Positions 59,549 through 64,000 of a stretch of DNA of 64,000 nucleotides are shown piece after piece (the stretch's first letter is position 1; each line of letters begins with the position of its first letter). Made by a program: the position numbers and the translations under genes. Origin of the DNA: Taenia hydatigena (taxonomy: Eukaryota; Platyhelminthes; Cestoda; Cyclophyllidea; Taeniidae); contig JADWOT020000001.1 in assembly GCA_036345935.2 (NCBI GenBank), forward strand, positions 19,943,098 to 20,007,097. The letters are read 5' to 3'. The notes beneath the pieces were generated by a model. That model saw only the letters and a program-made list of their open reading frames with translations, was not told where the DNA came from and ran no database searches.

Positions 59549-60856
59549 GAAATTTCAAGCTCATAATGCATTTTTCCTCCATTCTTCGCCTGACACAATG
59601 AACTGGCAAAGGCTGAGCAATGAAATGGAGTTTAGTGGGAAACAAAGCAGTTGGTGCAGAAGACTGCAGACGTGGGGTCGTTTGAGGAATCTGTGGAGTC
59701 AGGCTTCAGCTGGATATGCATGAAGTGCGACTCCAAATCAAGATGACATCACTGGGAATAGGACAAATAAGGAAAAGTAGATGAAATTTCTTCACCCAGT
59801 TACCAATGCGCGCAAATGTGCATGCACTTTTCATCGGGACAGCAAACAACTTGAAGTTCATATTTAGGTCGGGAACTCACAACAGTAATTCAAATATCAT
59901 ATTTTCCATTCCTTCTCTCCTCCTCCTCCTCTCCCCTCCTCATCCTCCATCCCACTCCCTGTAGGAAACGCTTAACCACTTAAGTGAATTTGTGCCAGCG
60001 GGTTTTGATGGGACAAGCTCGTAGCTGAGAAAGACAACAATGACAATGCGAAGTAGATGGATAGGAGAGGGCGATGAGGGAGACATCAAGCTACACGAAT
60101 TGTTGGTGCCAAGCAAACTAAGGAGGGTGGCATGAACGAAGTGGCGTGGAAGGCATGCAGCACTGGCAGCAGCTCTCCTTCTTGTTGGTTTGCAAGAGCT
60201 CTGAATCGCTCTCTACTCACTGCCTGGAGGGGAGAGAGGCTTGTGGGTGAAATCAGAAGCACAATCGCACCGCGCCCAAGCAATTCAACTTTGCGCTCAT
60301 TCTCCACACCACCTCCACCAATGTAGTGAAGTGATGACAACAGGGGTTCCACTCGTTACCGCCATGCATCTTGATGTTTATGAGGATGTGGCGGAACAAT
60401 TGCTTTCCTTCCTTCTTCCTTCCTAAATCGCGCTGTCTGTAAATGCAGCTGCAAGTTTTCACGACTCCTCCATCCGAGACCCATTCTTGTCAATGCGGCT
60501 TGTCATGCTGCTGCTGCTTGTCATTGCATCGACAATCCCTCCAAATAACTTATTTTACAGAACTTCCGTCCCCACCGCTTTCTTCTGTCATGTCGAATGT
60601 GAAAGTGGCTGATTAGATGCTTGGACCTTCAGATGGTACTCAATAAGTGTGGTCAGGCGGACAGGCAAATCACACATGCAGAAGCCATGCCTCTACTTCC
60701 ACACATCCACCGCATTCAATGGTGACATCGATGGCAAAGTCGACCTCTTGTCTGCCCTGCTAGGCGTCAAAGCAGTTGCGATGGCTAGAGGACACAAAAG
60801 CACAGTAGTGAAGGCTTTGCATCACAGTTTCCGACAACTGGCATTTGAATGCCCTA
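59549..60856. other. Unassigned stretch with one short frame
   Basis: The plus-strand frame at 60649-60864 (71 codons, with TAFNGDIDGKVDLLSALLGV) directly precedes the HSP70 fragment and is protein-like but unrecognised. Otherwise nothing supported. Confidence 0.3.
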
Positions 60857-60945
60857 CAAAGTGATTACTTCACATGGGAAGCCGATGATTGACGTCGAGT
60901 GTCGCAGTGAGACAAAGCGCTTCTTTGCTTCTTTGCTGAAAGTGT
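60857..60945 (+). pseudogene. HSP70 fragment
   Basis: Frame YKVITSHGKPMIDVEC then SETKRFFAS matches the HSP70 segment that follows MKHWP and is clearly related to 15150-15240 on the minus strand. Only about 29 residues remain; the next bases belong to module Q. It is a pseudogene scrap. By eye it is somewhat closer to functional HSP70 than the 15 kb relic (Tyr before Lys-Val is kept). Confidence 0.8.
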
Positions 60946-61044
60946 TGCACGAATCAGCATGCATCACCGAGTCCACAACGCGGGGCACGTGAGTCGTGTG
61001 AAGGCAGATGCACTTGAGAAATCACGAGAAACAAGGAATACAAC

Positions 61045-61296
61045 ATGCAACTTAGCAACGATTCCACTGACGAATTGCTGATGCTGACACCAGATGGCAT
61101 TGCAGAAGCATGGATTACAGCCTGTGCCATGCAACTCAAAATCCTCGCTAATGGAGGCTGGACAAACAACAGACGAGGTGACGTTGAAGCACTGAGTAAA
61201 GTGCTGTTAAGTGCAGTGCTTCGGGAATTCAAAATAAGCTGCATTCAGTCTTTTCCAGCATGCCATAATGAATCTCTACCTAGAAAATACTTTTAA
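61045..61296 (+). pseudogene. Module Q frame (copy VI)
   Basis: An 83-codon frame with LTPDGIAEAWITACAMQLKI, GGWTNNRRGDVEALSKVLL and FKISCIQSF, homologous to 12213-12452 (minus) and 23600-23712. The frame survives in three places while the flanks differ, which is weak support for past coding function. It begins within a longer conserved stretch, so it is probably an internal exon. Confidence 0.3.
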
Positions 61297-61747
61297 ATAG
61301 TATGGAAAGATGTTCAGTCCATAAAAGCAGCGGGCTACATTTTCGAGCCTCAAGAGACACTTGAGTTGCTCGTCGCGCTACTTAAATTGGGGGCAGTAGT
61401 ATGCTGCATTGGCATGTCAGTCAGGTGACACCACACACAGAGGACACAATCCACAGAGACCTCCTCACTAACTTGCATATCGGTCGTGCAGAAGGGTACG
61501 TCAAGACGACTCTCCTCCTCATTGTCTCTGATCATCAGTGCAGTTTCGGTCCGGATTTCTGCACTTCGAAGGATTGCCTTAAATTCACTTCTTGCATCCA
61601 GAGCAGTTTGCCGCCTTCTTTAACACAACTACTCGACTTAGGTGCTGGTTGCTCATTATTCCTTAGGCACTTTACTGCTCATAATTATTAGGCTGCGAGT
61701 AGCTATTTCGAAAAACAATCTTTCGAGGACAGCAGTCTCGCAATGCG

Positions 61748-62017
61748 ATGGATTCCACGTGTAAGTTCGACACGAGTGTTTCTACCGGCAGTCCCTTCTG
61801 GCTGCTACACATTACAAAGGGCTATAGCATTCAGAGAGCATTGTATTGCATGTCCAAACGAGATCCAATACCTGCATTGCAATTAAAGGGAATGCCAAAC
61901 TCTCGCGTTGCTTGGGTCTACAAATTCTACTTTCTTGAACCACTCAAAGCAGCTGACACCGAATCAGCCTCACAGGCCTTCACTGCAATTGCCTGCGAGC
62001 TTCCCAATGTTGAGTAA
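61748..62017 (+). pseudogene. CR arm gene-like unit, 3' exon (copy VI)
   Basis: Encodes the end of the arm frame: LHITKGYSIQRALYCM, PLKAADTESASQAFTAIACE, LPNVE, TAA. The 5' half is missing, cut at about 61750. Spliced to 62067 the stop would be retained as GAA TAA. Confidence 0.4.
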
Positions 62018-62066
62018 GACCGGTTACAGTCCTTCCTCCTCCTCCTCACCCTCTTCCTACTTGCAG
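62014..62066 (+). other. Putative 53-nt intron at the end of the arm unit
   Basis: GTAAGACCGG donor, CCTCCTCCTC pyrimidine tract, CTTGCAG acceptor. Homologous introns: 24077-24118 (42 nt) and 1859-1810 on the minus strand (50 nt). Length varies only in the pyrimidine repeat while both splice sites stay, except in copies III and V. Confidence 0.55.
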
Positions 62067-62159
62067 ATAATTACCCATCACCAACTGATTAGTTTTATAT
62101 CCCTGCAATCCCTGCTGCATCACCTGCATCCACTCATCGTCTGGTAGTGATGGTGGTGG

Positions 62160-62165
62160 AATAAA
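62160..62165 (+). terminator. AATAAA polyadenylation-type signal
   Basis: About 145 bases after the arm-unit stop and inside the junction module. It is also present in copies II, III and IV and lost in V (TTATGTAATC on the plus strand). It fits an mRNA 3' end for the arm unit. Confidence 0.4.
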
Positions 62166-62255
62166 TAATGTGAATGGCATTTCGGAAGAAGAGAACTTGC
62201 AATCATAACAATGTAGCATAAGCTGTAACTTAGTAGCTTATCACAACAACACGAT

Positions 62256-62941
62256 TTGCAAACATTTCTCGATTACGCTAATTCGGCACTGTCCTTTAAG
62301 CCTCCCCTCCAGACTTTAGCTGACGAGATGAAGGGTTGCATTGCGATAGATTCTACCTCTAGGGTTGCTAGCATTGCCATGGAGGCTGTAGACGACTTAG
62401 TAAGTCACTTGGAAAGTGGGATTAGCAAGGTAGAAATGAGGGCTTCGGGAGACACCTCGGTAAAGTGGGACACTACAGGGATTGTCTGCTCAAGTGTGTG
62501 AGTGCTGATGAAAAAGGGTGAATCAACTCTCACCTCTCAGCCTAGGTACAGTGCCCCAGATCAAGAATCTGTGCAGTTGTCAAGTGGACTTGAGCGCCCA
62601 CTGCGTCACACATATGTGACACCGGAAAATAAATGCAAATTTTTCGTGTTCCACACATGGGACGTAAGCAGCCAACAAACAATGCAAATACAGTGTGTAT
62701 TTGGTGTGTAGAAAGCCAAAGTGACTCAGAAGTAGGGGCTATGGGACGATGAAGCGAATAGGAGTGAAGGTCGACTAAGCATGGAAAGGAGACCCGTGAG
62801 ACCTACTTCACTCAAATGCCTATTCCACCAACCAAAGTGATTCGCAAAATATTCGTCACTTGCTTTTATCCTACCCTTCCCAAACAGGCACCCATTCGCT
62901 GTGCAACAATGGAAAATAACGTCCATCCATTAGGCGTCATA
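62256..62941 (+). pseudogene. CR core exons a, b and c (copy VI)
   Basis: Exon a is longer here than in copy III: the frame is open from 62256 (DYANSALSFKPPLQTLADEM, then CIAIDSTSRVASIAMEAVDD) through VKWDTTGIVCSS. A 45-nt intron follows; exon b is 62541-62663 (41 codons) with a GTAAGC donor; exon c is 62888-62941 (18 codons) after a CTTCCCAAACAG acceptor, with a GTGAGC donor. Lengths and phases equal copy III. Differences between copies are mostly silent or conservative by eye. The frame begins inside the inverted junction module, so the arm 3' end and the core 5' end overlap. Family unknown. Confidence 0.45.
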
Positions 62942-63179
62942 GTGAGCTGCATTACGTTACACTTTATTTCGCGTTTGGAATAGCACAAACATACAGCCAT
63001 AAAGGATAGGGAAGAAGTCACTGACGATGAGAGGCAGTAAAAACGAGGAAAGGGGAAGCTGCATGAAATAGCGCACTCTAAGTGTTGTTTATGGCTTGCG
63101 AAACAGAAGAAACACGGTTTGATTTGTTGTTCTCCTTGCATCCTCATGGGTGGTCCAGCTGGAATGCACCTGCTAAGCG

Positions 63180-63644
63180 ATGGAATTCACGTGTGAAATC
63201 GTGCAACACTTTGCATCTCACCTCTCAGTCCTCACCTTCGAGAGGCTGCACCGTGTTGCTCAGCACATCGTGCGTCAGCACACCTGCAGCAGTGTTGCTT
63301 GTTCTCAAGGTGTTTCCTTCTATACAGCTGTAATCCTACGCACACCACCTGATCATATTGGTAGCGAAATGGCACCAGGTGAACATTACGATGCGCCCAC
63401 CCGCTCGCCATCACGGCAGTGTGAAATGCCGCCCAAGAGGACATCTGCTCCCACATCACCCTACGTGCCAGTGGAGGAGGACAGTGGCGATTGTGAGACA
63501 CCTGGCAAGCCTGCTATTGCACAGCCAGAAGCAGTGTCAATACCAAATCCACACGATACACTGCAACGCATCAGAAAGCTGCGCAGCATTCTCCGAGTCG
63601 ACGCATGGCTGCATTCACTTCGGTTGAATGAAGACGCGCAGTGA
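63180..63644 (+). pseudogene. CR core exon d, 154 codons (copy VI)
   Basis: ATG at 63180 to TGA at 63642, equal in length to 27404-27868. Differences from copy III are scattered (for example SFLSILTS to SHLSVLTF; QQCEM to RQCEM). The minus strand is open for 89 codons across the same region. The end carries the GCA then GTGAGG donor-like pattern. Confidence 0.45.
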
Positions 63645-63937
63645 GGACTAGTGGTGCTATAAGGGCTGTTATCACCTCCAATCATTGGTGGATGTGAATC
63701 AAATAGTGGTAGGGCGGCTGTGGGGCGAGCTCAACTGCATCGAAACCCTTATCATTCCAAGCGGGGATATTGGAGTGAATTGCAAACAAAACACTGCTGA
63801 AAGAAGGCATACTAGAACAAGAAGTTGGATAATGGGACACCACACTCTGTCCCATTTCATTATGCATAATCTGAAGGCGAGTGAGCGAAAACATTTACAA
63901 TCTTGCGTCCCACTCCCACACATGTGTTGGACAGTGC

Positions 63938-64000
63938 CGAATTAGCGTAATCGAGAAAAGTTTGCTAATTGTATTGTTATCATAAGCTATTGTGTTTCAA
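63938..64000 (+). repeat. CR junction module, right side of copy VI (cut by window end)
   Basis: Starts ACAGTGCCGAATTAGCG and matches 28156-28218 and 56474-56540. It is the inverted counterpart of 62230-62290. Confidence 0.7.

Larger units (their letters stand above)
60955..64000 (+). repeat. Composite repeat CR, copy VI (most complete core)
   Basis: Order: module Q (60955-61262), outer-arm piece in inverted order relative to other copies (61325-61690), arm unit (61748-62013), inverted junction module (62013-62290), core forward (62290-63938), direct junction module (63938 to the window end). It shows the core between two junction modules in inverted orientation. The continuation beyond 64000 should be an arm unit on the minus strand. 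Confidence 0.75.

Noticed and set aside
1..64000. tRNA or rRNA genes
   Set aside because: No T-loop GGTTCGA-type box with matching A box, and no rRNA-like conserved segment, was noticed by eye. A covariance-model search would be needed to be certain.

Overview
The window reads as nuclear DNA of a flatworm, most likely a tapeworm and plausibly a taeniid. That is inference from four signs: splice signals around introns of only about 42-53 nt, several broken HSP70 fragments (HSP70 pseudogene expansion is known in taeniid genomes), a non-coding LTR element built like the short TRIM elements reported from taeniids, and a decayed Ty3/gypsy element. No intact, confidently named protein-coding gene, tRNA or rRNA was found. 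The window is a repeat-rich, pseudogene-rich accessory region.

Its main component is a dispersed composite repeat, here called CR, present as two structured copies (1-4012; 60955 to the window end), several partial ones (21403-22955; 23285-25128; 26465-28716; 48420-49043; 55795-58853) and older fragments (6116-6983; 10090-11150; 12283-12775). CR has an asymmetric core of about 1.65 kb flanked by arms in inverted orientation. The arm holds the 3' end of one gene-like unit (220-codon frame, stop, mini-intron, AATAAA). The core holds part of another: three short exons with good splice sites, then a 154-codon proline-rich frame ending at a splice donor. Arms point into the core, and the core occurs in both orientations relative to them.

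Layout: 0-7 kb, CR copy plus one half of a 0.86 kb inverted duplication whose partner lies at 44.0-44.9 kb; 7-15 kb, decayed sequence, small direct repeats, an (AC)n tract, old CR fragments; 15-21 kb, an HSP70 relic, a quiet AT-rich stretch, and a possible spliced gene with very small exons at 19.8-21.2 kb; 21-28.7 kb, three CR-derived blocks; 28.76-32.7 kb, a 181-bp satellite array of 19 full units with a decayed right edge; 35.6-36.8 kb, a TRIM-like LTR element followed by an LTR nested in an LTR; 42.1-44.0 kb, a gypsy relic on the minus strand; 48.4-49.7 kb, a CR fragment, HSP70-linked block and degenerate LTR; 50-55.8 kb and 58.9-60.9 kb, unrecognised sequence with a few protein-like frames; 55.8-58.9 kb and 61-64 kb, further CR copies. 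HSP70 scraps recur at CR edges; one 63-bp scrap inside CR is identical to the HSP70 relic 10 kb away.

All comparisons were made by eye between parts of this window; no database search was possible. Family names are given only where motifs are clear (HSP70, gypsy polyprotein, LTR structure).
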